Assembly: GCA_004298465.1 (NCBI GenBank) | Contig: SCRT01000014.1 | Span: 62,001 to 126,000 of the forward strand | Length of the DNA stretch: 64,000 nucleotides | Source of the DNA: Nevskiaceae bacterium | Lineage (GTDB): Bacteria; Pseudomonadota; Gammaproteobacteria; Nevskiales; Nevskiaceae | Reading direction: 5' to 3' | Shown: positions 41,732 to 50,262 of the stretch, one piece after another | Layout: each line of letters starts with the position of its first letter | Position numbering within the stretch: the stretch's first letter is position 1 | The notes under the pieces: generated by a model | The model's database searches: none | The model's input: the letters and a program-made list of their open reading frames with translations, nothing else | What the model was told of the DNA's origin: nothing | Made by a program: the position numbers and the translations under genes

Positions 41732-43899
41732 CAAGGCGATCCACTGCCCGACGGGGGACTCGACGGTGTCGGCAGGGGCTGCGTCGAAATGCCGTCTTCG
41801 ATGGCGGACTCCGGCGTTGCGGCCGCCCCGGACGGCGCTGTGCCCGGTTTCGGTGCCGCTGCATCCGGACGGTTGTGTGTGGCCAGGTAATCGTCCCATT
41901 CGTAGAGCACCGGTTGGCTGGGCGCTGCGGGAGTGGCAGTGGTACGGCTGATGGCGGAATCGATCTGCGCATGGCGCACATGGTCGTATTTCATGCGCGT
42001 GTAGTAGTTGATGTCTTCGGCGTTGCGCAGGATCACCGGATGGATGAACACCATCAGGTTCTGGCGCGTGCGCGAGTTCTGCTGGTAGCGGAACAGCCCG
42101 CCGAGCAGCGGGATCTTCGACAGGAACGGGATCGCGTTCTCGCTCTGGTCGATCTGGTCGCCGATCAAGCCGCCGATGACGAGGATCTGCCCGCTGCTGA
42201 CAGATACCACGTCCTTGATCGACCGCTTGTTCGTGATCTGCGTCAGGCTGCCCGAACCACCGGCTGCGTTGCTGGTGAGGCTGGAATCCTCGAGTTCAAT
42301 CTTCAGGCGGATGACATCCCCCTGGTTGATTGTCGGAGTGATACCGAGTGTCAGGCCGACGTCCTGCCGGTTGATGGTCTGGAACGGGTTGACCAGCCCG
42401 GCGGAACTCGTGACGCCACTGTTCGCATAGGAACCGGTCAGGAACGGCACCTGCTGGCCGACCTCGATCTTCGCTTCCTCGTTGTCGAGCGTCGTGATGT
42501 TTGGCGTCGACAGGATGTTCGTGTTGCCGTCGCTGCGCAATGCGTGCAGCAGGGCGGCGAAGGTCGTGGCGCCGCCGAATGCGCCGACTGCTGCCGTCGC
42601 GCCCTGGCCGAGCAGCCCGGCGGCAGCGGAAGCAATGGTCCCCGTTCGCGAAGTGCCGAGCCCGCCGACCCCACCGATGCCACCGACCCCGCCGGCGAGG
42701 CTGGTGGCGTTCTGGATCGCGCCGAGGGTGCTGGGGTCGAGGATGCCGGCGGCAGCGACCGCGTGTTTGTTGAACACCGCCCAGTCCACGCCGAGCTGGT
42801 TGGCCTTGTTGGCGCTGACTTCCGCAATGATGGCCTCGACCTGGACCTGCGCACGGCGAATGTCGAGCTGGCGGATCACCTGCTTGACCATCTGCATGGC
42901 CTTCGGCGGTGCGGTCACGATCAGGGCATTCGTGTCCTTGTCTGAGAGCACCGTGACATCCTGGTTTGCTCCCGGGCCCTTGGTATGGCTGGGTGCCGGA
43001 GTCGTGCCGGGCTTGCCATCTGGAGACGTCGCGTCCTGGGCGTAGCCTTGGAGAATGGGCGCGAGGCTCTTGGCGTCCGCATACTTCAGGTAGATCACCT
43101 GGGTGGCGCCACCGTTGTCCTGGGACGGCGTATCAAGCTGGTGGACGATCCCGACCAGCCGTTCGCGGTCACTCTTGTCACCGGCGATCACGACGCTGTT
43201 CGTGCGCGTGTCGGCGATGATGGCGGGGGTGTGGGCCGTCGGGTCCTTTTTCTTGTCGTTCGTCGACAGGGTCGTGAGCACCTGCACGACGTCGTCCGCG
43301 ACGGCGTGCTGCAGCGTGATGATCTGCACACCTTCGTCGCTGCTGGTGTCGAGGTCGGCGATGATCGCGGCCAGGCGCCGCACGTTGCCGGCGCGATCCG
43401 CCACGATCAGCATGTTGCCGGGTGCATAGGCTGCGAGCTGTCCCCACTGTGGCACGAGGGGACGCAGGATCGGCACGAGCTGGGCAGCGGAGGCATTGTT
43501 GAGCGTAAAGACGCGCGTCACGATGTCGTCGCGCGGCACGCCGAAGCCGGAGGAGATCTGCGAATCGAGCTGGCGGGCGTTCGTTTCCGGGACGACCTTG
43601 ATGACGTTGCCGGAGGCCACGGCCGCAAAGCCCTGCACGGCGAGCACCGACAGGAAGGTCTGGTACAGCGCGTCAGGCTGCATGGGGCTCGATGAAATGA
43701 CCGTGACCTTGCCTTTCACGCGCGGGTCGACGATGAAGTTCTTGCCGGTGACTTCGCTCACGGTGGTGATGAGCGCGTTGATGTCCGCATCCTTCAGGTT
43801 CAGCGTGACCGTTGCATCCTTGTCCGCAGCGTGCGCCGCGGTGCATGCACACAGGGCAACCAACACGATGGCGCAGGGACGGCATAGAGATCTGATCAT
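41731..43899 (-). CDS. gspD: Type II secretion secretin GspD
   Basis: 722-residue outer-membrane secretin. A signal peptide ends ACTAAHA. N0-N3 domains follow (N0 begins VTLNLKDADINALITTVSE; N1-N3 to about 370), then the secretin core. Core markers are VPFLTGSY, VGLTLGITPTINQGDVIRL and IPLLGGLFRYQ. A Gly-rich insertion (GGVGGIGGVGGLG, about 405-417) lies before the core gate region. The C-terminal S-like tail is Pro/Ala-rich. No pilotin gene is nearby. The gene is preceded four bases away by gspC and overlaps gspE. Confidence 0.95.
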   Translation of the reverse strand: MIRSLCRPCAIVLVALCACTAAHAADKDATVTLNLKDADINALITTVSEVTGKNFIVDPRVKGKVTVISSSPMQPDALYQTFLSVLAVQGFAAVASGNVIKVVPETNARQLDSQISSGFGVPRDDIVTRVFTLNNASAAQLVPILRPLVPQWGQLAAYAPGNMLIVADRAGNVRRLAAIIADLDTSSDEGVQIITLQHAVADDVVQVLTTLSTNDKKKDPTAHTPAIIADTRTNSVVIAGDKSDRERLVGIVHQLDTPSQDNGGATQVIYLKYADAKSLAPILQGYAQDATSPDGKPGTTPAPSHTKGPGANQDVTVLSDKDTNALIVTAPPKAMQMVKQVIRQLDIRRAQVQVEAIIAEVSANKANQLGVDWAVFNKHAVAAAGILDPSTLGAIQNATSLAGGVGGIGGVGGLGTSRTGTIASAAAGLLGQGATAAVGAFGGATTFAALLHALRSDGNTNILSTPNITTLDNEEAKIEVGQQVPFLTGSYANSGVTSSAGLVNPFQTINRQDVGLTLGITPTINQGDVIRLKIELEDSSLTSNAAGGSGSLTQITNKRSIKDVVSVSSGQILVIGGLIGDQIDQSENAIPFLSKIPLLGGLFRYQQNSRTRQNLMVFIHPVILRNAEDINYYTRMKYDHVRHAQIDSAISRTTATPAAPSQPVLYEWDDYLATHNRPDAAAPKPGTAPSGAAATPESAIEDGISTQPLPTPSSPPSGSGSP

Positions 43900-43903
43900 G
43901 GGA

Positions 43904-44821
43904 TTACCGCCCGAAGTCCAGGGTGGTGGTCAATGTCTGGGTGCCGCGCTTGACGGATACGGAGACCTGCTGGGCCTTGCTCAGTTCGCTGAGCAATTGC
44001 AGCGTCTGTGCAGGATTGTTCAATGGTACGCCGTTGATGGCAGTCACGATGTCGCCAGGGTGCAGCCCGGTGGCCTTGAAGGCTTCACGGTTGGGGCCGG
44101 GGTAGATACGGTAGCCCATCTGTCCGCCACCGGGCGCATTCACCGGTTGCACGCGGATGTACTGTCCGGCGGCGCCGGGATTCGTGAGTAGCTGGGTGCG
44201 GATCGCGGACATCTTGAGTGCATCCCCGGTCTGCTGTCCGGCCACCGCGATCGGAACGTCGCTGGATGCACCTGCCGGCGGCTTGCTGAGGTCGAGGCGC
44301 AGGGTTTCCAGTTTGCCGCTGCGCGACAGGACGACCCGGTCTGGAAAGATCGCTTTCAGCAGCACGCCCGGCGTCACCGCCTGCCCCAGTGCGTAAGGCT
44401 GGTCACCGCCGCTGCCGGGGGCGATGAGCGCACGCGACAGGCCCGGCGTACTGCGATTGGCGAGAATGCCGAGGAGTTTCAGGTCGAGGTGGGTTTCGGG
44501 CGCAGTGGCCAGTGCATGGACGTTTGTGGACTGGCCCGGTAGTGCGGATGTCGGTGGGGCACCGAACAGATCCTCGACGCTGGCGGGGAGCGTGGCAGTT
44601 GCTGCACCGCGTGTGATGCCGATGGCGCGGGGCAGTGGAGCAGTGGTCCAGTGTGCCGCTCGCGGGGTTGGCGCCATGCGCCAGACCAGCCCTCCAGCCA
44701 GCCATGCCAGCACCAGGACCAGCACTGCGCTGACGAGCGGTGGCAGCCGGGTGGCGTGGGCGGCCGCCAGGCTCTTGAGGCGCGCAATGCTTGCGGCGTT
44801 CGTCAGCGTTGAAGTGGGCAT
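43904..44821 (-). CDS. gspC: Type II secretion protein GspC
   Basis: 305-residue inner-membrane protein that links the platform to the secretin. It has one transmembrane helix (LVSAVLVLVLAWLAGGLVW, about 29-47), the homology region (LDLKLLGILAN to about 175), a linker and a C-terminal PDZ domain (GLHPGDIVTAINGVPLNNP). The ATG at 44821 fits the N-terminus; the open frame upstream overlaps the 2OG dioxygenase end. It is followed four bases later by gspD. A dioxygenase gene precedes it by 65 bp on the same strand. Confidence 0.9.
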   Translation of the reverse strand: MPTSTLTNAASIARLKSLAAAHATRLPPLVSAVLVLVLAWLAGGLVWRMAPTPRAAHWTTAPLPRAIGITRGAATATLPASVEDLFGAPPTSALPGQSTNVHALATAPETHLDLKLLGILANRSTPGLSRALIAPGSGGDQPYALGQAVTPGVLLKAIFPDRVVLSRSGKLETLRLDLSKPPAGASSDVPIAVAGQQTGDALKMSAIRTQLLTNPGAAGQYIRVQPVNAPGGGQMGYRIYPGPNREAFKATGLHPGDIVTAINGVPLNNPAQTLQLLSELSKAQQVSVSVKRGTQTLTTTLDFGR

Positions 44822-44886
44822 TCGTGCGCAGGTCTGGGGAAGCGCGATGGTAAAGGATAGCGGGATCGCGCGATCGGCGACGGTGC

Positions 44887-45789
44887 CTATGCTGCGCGTT
44901 GCAGGGTCACCACCAGCACGTCGCGGCACGCCGGGACGGCCGGGTCATGAACGGCGATCGGCGTCACGCCGTGGCGGACGCGGACATCGTCGAGCAGGCA
45001 GGCGTCGAAGGGCGCCGTTAGCGTGAAGCTGCCCAGGTCGCGGGCATCGGGCGTGGTGATGCGGGTTGTGCCGGAGTCCACGTTGCGGCGCTGGGCGAGC
45101 AGCACCAACACGTAGTCGACACCGTCGCGGTGCGTGCCTTCCGGCGTCGGCAGGGCGGGGGCGGACGGGCCGGGTTCGATGCGGAACTGGTGGACTTCGC
45201 AGCGCCAGCGCTGCACTTCGGGCGCCAGCTGGCCGAAGGCACCGATGCACAGGCGCAGGACAGCGGTCAGACTGTGGCTGGCTCCAGAGGCGTTTTCGAT
45301 TGGTTCGAACCAGCGCTGGACACCACCGTTGAGCGGGTTGTAGTCGCGGCTCTGGTAATGCGGCTGGTGCGGCTGGCGCTGGATCGTGCCATCGGCGTGG
45401 AGCGCATAGACCGCGTGCCGCCGCCGGCGGTAGTGGCCGCCGTCTGCCATATAACGGTCCTCGGGCATGCGGTCCCAGCTCGTGGCGAATGCCGGCCAGT
45501 CGGCTAGCGATCCACAGGCTTCCAGCCACGCGCGAGTATCGGCAGCGTGCATGAAGACGTTGCCGGTAGTGCGCAATGCATCAATGCATCGGGAGCGGTC
45601 CGGCGTTGCAGGGTAGAGAGGAGCCACGGCGGCAGTGCGAGTGAGGTTGAGGGTTGTGTAAGCAAGGCCGTGTGGTGCACACCGGCCCTCGTCGGGACCG
45701 GTTTGGCGGGACGCGGTGTACAGAGGCGTCCAACCGACGGTGGGCGTGCATTCTATCGCGTCGGGCCCGACGTGAACCCACGCTATCAT
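44887..45789 (-). CDS. 2OG-Fe(II) dioxygenase family protein (PF10014/IdoA-like)
   Basis: 300-residue protein of the 2-oxoglutarate/Fe(II) hydroxylase family that includes L-isoleucine dioxygenase. Numbering from the GTG one codon upstream, the metal ligands are His221 and Asp223 (THRDGVDYVLVLL) and His274 (VRHGVTPI), with the 2OG-binding Arg290 (CRDVLVVTL). An ATG at 45789 with AAGG upstream is the likely start; about 60 N-terminal residues look poorly conserved. The upstream neighbour pmbA is divergent. Downstream is gspC, 65 bp away on the same strand. The target may be a free amino acid, but that is family-based inference. Confidence 0.8.
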   Translation of the reverse strand: MIAWVHVGPDAIECTPTVGWTPLYTASRQTGPDEGRCAPHGLAYTTLNLTRTAAVAPLYPATPDRSRCIDALRTTGNVFMHAADTRAWLEACGSLADWPAFATSWDRMPEDRYMADGGHYRRRRHAVYALHADGTIQRQPHQPHYQSRDYNPLNGGVQRWFEPIENASGASHSLTAVLRLCIGAFGQLAPEVQRWRCEVHQFRIEPGPSAPALPTPEGTHRDGVDYVLVLLAQRRNVDSGTTRITTPDARDLGSFTLTAPFDACLLDDVRVRHGVTPIAVHDPAVPACRDVLVVTLQRAA

Positions 45790-45812
45790 CACGCCTTCAC
45801 AAGGAGGCGTTC

Positions 45813-47189
45813 ATGAGTACAGCGCAGCACGGGCCGCAGGGAATTGTTGCGCCACAGGCGGCGCCGGCACTGCCCGGACGGGAACAACTCGAAGCGTGGA
45901 CGGCGTGCGCGGCGCAGGCGGCGCAGGCGGCCGGTGCGGATGCGCACGAAGTCGTGGTGTCGGCCAGCCGTGCGCTGAGCGTGTCGGTACGGCTGGGGAA
46001 AGTCGAGTCGGTACAGTTCCAGCGCGATCGGGAGCTGGCGGTGAGCGTGTATTACGGGCAGCGCTCCGGTTCCGCCAGCACCAGCGACGTGGCGCCGGAA
46101 GCGATCCGCGAAACGGTGCAAGCGGCCTGCGCCATCGCGCGGGCGTCCGAGCCGGACCCGTGCAGCGGCCTGCCGGATGCCGACCAGCTGGCGCGCGAGT
46201 TTCCCGACCTTGACCTGTGCCATCCGTGGGCGGTGTCCGCGGAAGCGGCGCTGGAGCTGGCGCGCGAATGCGAAGCGCAGGGCATGGCGGTCGACCCGCG
46301 CGTCACCGCTTCCGACGGTGCAGGCGTGGATACACACCACGCCTGCAGCCTGCTGGCAAATTCCCTGGGGTTTTGCGGCTACCGCGAAACGACGCACCAC
46401 TCGATCGGCTGCAGCCTGATTGCGGAAGCGGACGGCGTGATGGAGCAGGGCGGCTGGTACGCATCTGCCCGTGCGTCGGGAGATCTGGAGCCGGCGGCGG
46501 CCGTCGGACAACAGGCCGGCACCCGCGCCGCCGCCCGGCTCGGCGCGCGCAAGCTCGCGCCCCAGCGCACGCCGGTGGTGTTCGACGCGTCGCTGGCGCG
46601 CGGCCTGTTCGGGCAGTTCTGTTCGGCGATTTCCGGCGGCACGCTGTATCGCCGCGCCAGCTTCCTCGTCGACCAGGCGGGCACGGCGGTGTTTTCTCCC
46701 GGCGTGAACCTGCGGCAGCAGCCGTTTCTGCGCCGTGGCCCCGCCAGCGCGGCGTGGGACCGGGAAGGTGTGGCCACGCGGGACCGCGAACTCGTGGCCA
46801 AGGGCGTGCTGCAGGGCTATCTGCTCGGCAGCTATTCCGCCCGCCAGCTCGGGTTGGCGACAACCGGCAACGCCGGCGGGGTCTACAACCTCGTGGCGGA
46901 GCCGACGGCGGGAGATCAAGCGGAGCTGCTGAAGACGATGGGCCGCGGCTTCCTCGTCACCGACCTCATGGGCCAGGGCGTGAACCTGATCACCGGCGAC
47001 TATTCACGCGGCGCGGCTGGGTTCTGGGTCGAGAACGGCGAGATCGCTTATCCGGTTTCGGGCGTGACGCTGGCTGGCAACCTGGCCGCGATGTTCCGCA
47101 GCATCCAGGCGATCGGCTGTGACGTCGACCGGCGCGGCGGCGTGCAGACCGGCAGCCTGCTGATCGACGGCATGACCATCGCGAGTTGA
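45813..47189 (+). CDS. pmbA: TldE/PmbA metalloprotease-related subunit
   Basis: 458-residue TldE (PmbA) homologue, the non-catalytic partner that with TldD forms a heterodimeric zinc protease for unfolded peptides and RiPP maturation. Family blocks are SVSVRLGKVESVQFQRDREL, LLANSLGFCGYRETTHHS and GVYNLVAEPTAGDQAELLKT (each cited as a segment). The active-site HExxxH of TldD is absent, as expected for TldE. AAGGAGG lies seven bases before the ATG. tldD is not in the window. The upstream dioxygenase is divergent. Confidence 0.93.
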   Translation: MSTAQHGPQGIVAPQAAPALPGREQLEAWTACAAQAAQAAGADAHEVVVSASRALSVSVRLGKVESVQFQRDRELAVSVYYGQRSGSASTSDVAPEAIRETVQAACAIARASEPDPCSGLPDADQLAREFPDLDLCHPWAVSAEAALELARECEAQGMAVDPRVTASDGAGVDTHHACSLLANSLGFCGYRETTHHSIGCSLIAEADGVMEQGGWYASARASGDLEPAAAVGQQAGTRAAARLGARKLAPQRTPVVFDASLARGLFGQFCSAISGGTLYRRASFLVDQAGTAVFSPGVNLRQQPFLRRGPASAAWDREGVATRDRELVAKGVLQGYLLGSYSARQLGLATTGNAGGVYNLVAEPTAGDQAELLKTMGRGFLVTDLMGQGVNLITGDYSRGAAGFWVENGEIAYPVSGVTLAGNLAAMFRSIQAIGCDVDRRGGVQTGSLLIDGMTIAS

Positions 47190-47204
47190 AGCCGGTAAGC
47201 GGGG

Positions 47205-47225
47205 GAGCGGTGAGCAGCAAGCGGC
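47205..47225 (+). repeat. Copy C of dispersed repeat: GAGCGGTGAGCAGCAAGCGG
   Basis: The 21-bp stretch (the 20 bases named plus C) matches the reverse complement of 47754-47774 at 20 of 21 positions. It is followed by AAAGATC and, 23 bp later, TTCCCAATCTC. The same two blocks recur at 57.0 kb. Confidence 0.7.
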
Positions 47226-47347
47226 TGGAAAGATCGAGGTGCAAGGTCGGCTGCCGCCTTCCCAATCTCGAAATCACTGTTCCCTGTCAGCAACTGCCCA
47301 CGGTGGTCGACGTGCATGGATTGGCCGGGACCGCGCCCGGCGGCGCG

Positions 47348-47377
47348 GTGACTTTCTTGACGGCAAGAAAGTCACCA
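47348..47377. repeat. Perfect 13-bp inverted repeat hairpin
   Basis: GGTGACTTTCTTG (47348-47360) and CAAGAAAGTCACC (47365-47377) are exact complements with a 4-nt loop ACGG. Short A/T-rich runs make it stand out from the GC-rich surroundings. It is too symmetrical to be chance and may be a repeat family or a bidirectional terminator. Confidence 0.65.
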
Positions 47378-47582
47378 AAGAACCCGACCCGGCTGGCGAC
47401 GAACGCCCCTGCGGCGAAAAGCGTCCGGGCCGGCGCCGCCCAACTCGCCCCGTTTCCGCGTGGCTCAAACAGGCGGCGGCGCTTGTTCGGTCCGGCCACT
47501 TCCCGCCGCAGGCGTCGCCAAACGGGCAAGGAACGGCCTGACGGGCAAGGGGCAACCTGACCTGCGTATATCCACCCACCCT

Positions 47583-47711
47583 CGTCATTCCGGGGCTGCC
47601 GCGGCTTCATCGCGGCAGAACCCGGAATCCATGTCGTGGCATGCCGGCTGAGTGCCAGAACCCTGGATTCCAGGTTCCGCCCGCAACCGCGCGGGCGGCC
47701 CCGGAATGACG
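47583..47711. repeat. 129-bp palindromic element with 14-bp terminal inverted repeats
   Basis: CGTCATTCCGGGGC at 47583-47596 is the exact reverse complement of GCCCCGGAATGACG at 47698-47711. Inside, CCCGGAATCC and GGATTCCAGG form a second nested inverted pair. There is no ORF. It resembles the CATTCCGGGG/CCCCGGAATG palindromic repeats known from several proteobacteria and could be a non-autonomous mobile element. Confidence 0.65.
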
Positions 47712-47753
47712 GGGATGGGGGAAATGCTGCTGTTCCATTCGTTTCGGCCGCTT

Positions 47754-47774
47754 GCCGCTTACTGCTCACCGCTC
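47754..47774 (-). repeat. Copy D of dispersed repeat (inverted)
   Basis: Reverse complement of copy C with one mismatch. It is followed by CCAATCCCCAACCTCCATTCC, here noted as its CCAATCCCC core, which is the GGGATTGG module seen again near 56.98 kb. Confidence 0.65.
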
Positions 47775-47809
47775 ACGCTTTCCGATCACCAATCCCCAAC
47801 CTCCATTCC

Positions 47810-49540
47810 CTACGCAATCTGCCGTAGCCGTTCGCGCAGCTCGTTCATGTCCGGCGCCTCGAATACCGCCGCGGCCTGGGTGTGCAGCGCGCTGATGTCG
47901 GCGCCCAGCACGTTGCGCTTGACCTCCAGCACATTCGCCGGGTGCATGGAAAATTCCGTGAGACCGAGCCCCAGCAGCAGGCGCGTGTAACGCGGATCGC
48001 CGGCCATTTCGCCGCACATGGCCACCGGAATCCCGGCCTTGTGGCCGGCGTCGATCGTCATGCGGATCAGGCTCAGCACGGCGGGATGCAGCGGGTCGTA
48101 GAGGTAGTTCACTTCGTCGTCCACGCGGTCGATGGCGAGCGTGTACTGGATCAGGTCGTTCGTGCCGATCGAGAAGAATGCTGCGTGGCGCGCCAGCCAC
48201 GGGGCGGCGAGCGCGGCCGCGGGTACCTCGATCATCGCGCCGATCGGGATCTTCTCCGAAACCTGGACGCCGGCGTGGTGCAGTTGTGCCCGCGCATAGC
48301 GGATGATGGCCTGTGCCTGGCGGAACTCGCCGACGTTCGAGATCATCGGCAGCATGATGCGCAGGTCGCCGTGCACCGAGGCGCGCAGCAGGGCGCGCAC
48401 CTGGGTGCGGAACAGCGTCTGGTTCTTCAGGCACAGGCGGATGGAACGCAGGCCGAGCGCCGGGTTGCTCACGGTACTGGCGCGGCCGGACTGGATCTGC
48501 TTGTCGGCGCCCAGGTCGAGCGTGCGGATCGTGATGGGGCCCTGCACGGAGGAAACGACTTTTGCATAGGCCTCGTATTGCTCGTCCTCGTCGGGCGAGT
48601 CGCGCCGGTTCATGAACAGGAATTCCGTGCGGTACAGCCCCACGCCTTCGGCACCGAGCTGGGCGGCGTCGGCGGCATCCTCCGGCTGCTCGATGTTGGC
48701 CAGCAGGTGGATCTTCACGCCGTCGCGCGACACGGCGGGGGTATTGCGCAAGCTGGCGAGCGCGGCGCGGTCGGCAGCCTGTTCCTCTTGCCGTGTGCGG
48801 TAATGAATCAGCGCCTTCTGGTCGGGATCGGCGATGGCGTGGCCCTTGTCGCCGTCCACGATCACGGTTTCGCCTTCGTGCAGCAGGCGGCGCACGCCGT
48901 GCGCGCCGACGATCGCCGGGATTGACAGGCTGCGGGCGAGAATCGCGCTATGCGACAGCGGGCCGCCATACTCCGTGATGAATCCGGCCGCGCCCTGCTG
49001 GCTGAGCAGGATGAGGTCGGCGGCCGTGACGTCCTCGGCAACGATGATTAGCGGGCCGGAGCCGGCGCTGGCCTCGGTGCTGGTGGGCAGTGGCTTGTCT
49101 TGTTTGAGCAGGATGCGCAGCACGCGGCTGGCCACCTGCGTCACGTCGTCCTTGCGGGCGCGCAGATAGGGGTCGTCCATCTGCTCGAAGACGGCGACGA
49201 GGGTGTCGCGCTGGCGCTTGAGCGCCGCTTCCGCGTTGCAGCGCGTGTCGCGGATCTGGGCCGGTACCGCGAGCGTCAGCGTGCGGTCCTCGAGCATCAG
49301 CAGGTGGGTGTCGATGAACGCGGCGATTTCACTGGCGGCGCGCGCCGGAATGCCCTTGCGCACGGCCTCGAGCTGTTCACGCGCACGTGCCCGGGCACGG
49401 TCGAAGCGCTGGACTTCGGCTTCCACCTGATCGTCGGGCAGCGTGTATTCGGGGATCTCCAGGTCGCCGCCATAAAGGCGCTGGACGCGCCCAATGCCGA
49501 TCCCGCGCGAGACGCCGATGCCAGACAGCCACAGCGCCAT
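47810..49540 (-). CDS. ptsI: PTS enzyme I (phosphoenolpyruvate-protein phosphotransferase)
   Basis: 576-residue enzyme I that transfers phosphate from PEP to HPr. The N-terminal domain carries the phospho-histidine His197 in GGPLSHSAILARS. The C-terminal PEP-binding barrel includes VGLYRTEFLFMNR, MLPMISNVGEF and MCGEMAGDP, and its Cys is intact. No GAF domain is present, so it is a plain EI rather than EI-Ntr (PtsP). The ATG at 49540 lies one base after the HPr stop. It ends the long minus-strand Kdo-Lpt-PTS series and has no sugar-specific EIIBC nearby, pointing to a regulatory PTS. Confidence 0.94.
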   Translation of the reverse strand: MALWLSGIGVSRGIGIGRVQRLYGGDLEIPEYTLPDDQVEAEVQRFDRARARAREQLEAVRKGIPARAASEIAAFIDTHLLMLEDRTLTLAVPAQIRDTRCNAEAALKRQRDTLVAVFEQMDDPYLRARKDDVTQVASRVLRILLKQDKPLPTSTEASAGSGPLIIVAEDVTAADLILLSQQGAAGFITEYGGPLSHSAILARSLSIPAIVGAHGVRRLLHEGETVIVDGDKGHAIADPDQKALIHYRTRQEEQAADRAALASLRNTPAVSRDGVKIHLLANIEQPEDAADAAQLGAEGVGLYRTEFLFMNRRDSPDEDEQYEAYAKVVSSVQGPITIRTLDLGADKQIQSGRASTVSNPALGLRSIRLCLKNQTLFRTQVRALLRASVHGDLRIMLPMISNVGEFRQAQAIIRYARAQLHHAGVQVSEKIPIGAMIEVPAAALAAPWLARHAAFFSIGTNDLIQYTLAIDRVDDEVNYLYDPLHPAVLSLIRMTIDAGHKAGIPVAMCGEMAGDPRYTRLLLGLGLTEFSMHPANVLEVKRNVLGADISALHTQAAAVFEAPDMNELRERLRQIA

Positions 49541-49541
49541 A

Positions 49542-49808
49542 TCAGGCCCCTTCTCCAAAGCGGTCGTTGATGAGCGCTTCGATGGCGTCAAGGGCTTCGA
49601 TGGCGTCGATGCCTTCGGCGCTTAGGGTCACGGTCGTGCCCTGGGCGGCGGCGAGCATCAGCAGTCCCATGATGCTCTTCCCGTTGACGCTGCGTTTGTC
49701 GGTGGACAGCTGGATTTCCGCGCGGTAATGCGACGCGAGGGTGACGAGCCGGGCGGCGGCGCGGGCGTGGAGTCCGAGCCGGTTGACGATGGTGGCGGTA
49801 CGTTGCAT
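49542..49808 (-). CDS. ptsH: PTS phosphocarrier protein HPr (NPr-like)
   Basis: 88-residue HPr. The phospho-acceptor His14 lies in NRLGLHARAAARLV, and Ser45 in NGKSIMGLL is the target site of HPr kinase. Residues 70-81 read IDAIEALDAIEAL, a local duplication in appearance, but total length matches the family. It stands three bases after the EIIA gene and one base before ptsI, so the three are co-translated. It probably relays phosphate from EI to the EIIA-Man-like and EIIA-Ntr proteins. Confidence 0.93.
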   Translation of the reverse strand: MQRTATIVNRLGLHARAAARLVTLASHYRAEIQLSTDKRSVNGKSIMGLLMLAAAQGTTVTLSAEGIDAIEALDAIEALINDRFGEGA

Positions 49809-49811
49809 GAA

Positions 49812-50219
49812 TCAGTGACTCGGTGTGGTGGCCGGCGCCCCGGCGAGGATGCCGCGCCGGCCGCCGTCGATGGCGGTCTGCGTGATCTCGGCCAGGTCGC
49901 AGTTTGGGTAGTTGAAGATGCGCACGAGCATCGGCAGGTTGACGCCGGCGACGACTTGCGCCTGCCCGCCGGCGGTCAACGCGGTTGCGATGTTGCTTGG
50001 CGTGGAGCCGAAGGCATCCGTCAGGATCAGCACGCCGCCACCGTCGTCCAGCCGCTCCAGCATGCGCCGCCCCTGGGACAGCAGAATGTCTGTGGATTGC
50101 ACGCGGCGCACTTCCAGCACGTCCGCCGGCAACGGTAGTTCGCCGATCAAGTCCTCCACGGTGCCCAGCAGCAGGCGGCCGAGTTTGCCGTGCGTGACGA
50201 GCAGGACGCCGACGGTCAC
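49812..50219 (-). CDS. PTS EIIA component, mannose/fructose family
   Basis: 135-residue EIIA-Man-type protein. The phospho-histidine is His10 in GVLLVTHGKLGRLLL, and LILTDAFGSTPSNIA is the family block. No EIIB, C or D partner is present, so the protein cannot form a sugar permease here and probably acts as a regulatory phosphate acceptor. It lies between rapZ and ptsH, the order found in many beta- and gammaproteobacteria. Confidence 0.92.
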   Translation of the reverse strand: MTVGVLLVTHGKLGRLLLGTVEDLIGELPLPADVLEVRRVQSTDILLSQGRRMLERLDDGGGVLILTDAFGSTPSNIATALTAGGQAQVVAGVNLPMLVRIFNYPNCDLAEITQTAIDGGRRGILAGAPATTPSH

Positions 50220-50262
50220 GCGGCGTGCTCCGCGGAGGTATTCAGGCTGGAGAAGGACTGGG

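Larger units (their letters stand above)
47190..47809. repeat. 620-bp repeat-rich spacer between pmbA and ptsI
   Basis: No gene is supported. The spacer contains a pair of 21-bp inverted repeats at its edges (47205-47225 and 47754-47774), a perfect 13-bp hairpin (47348-47377) and a 129-bp element with 14-bp terminal inverted repeats (47583-47711). Both neighbours end in this spacer (convergent). Confidence 0.7.

Noticed and set aside
40373-41890. 505-codon plus-strand frame opposite gspE
   Set aside because: Shadow of gspE, which has Walker motifs and the zinc site on the other strand.
49560-49600. Short tandem GCTTCGATGGCGTC in ptsH, considered a duplication
   Set aside because: Protein length and the C-terminal helix match normal HPr, so no extra residues were gained.
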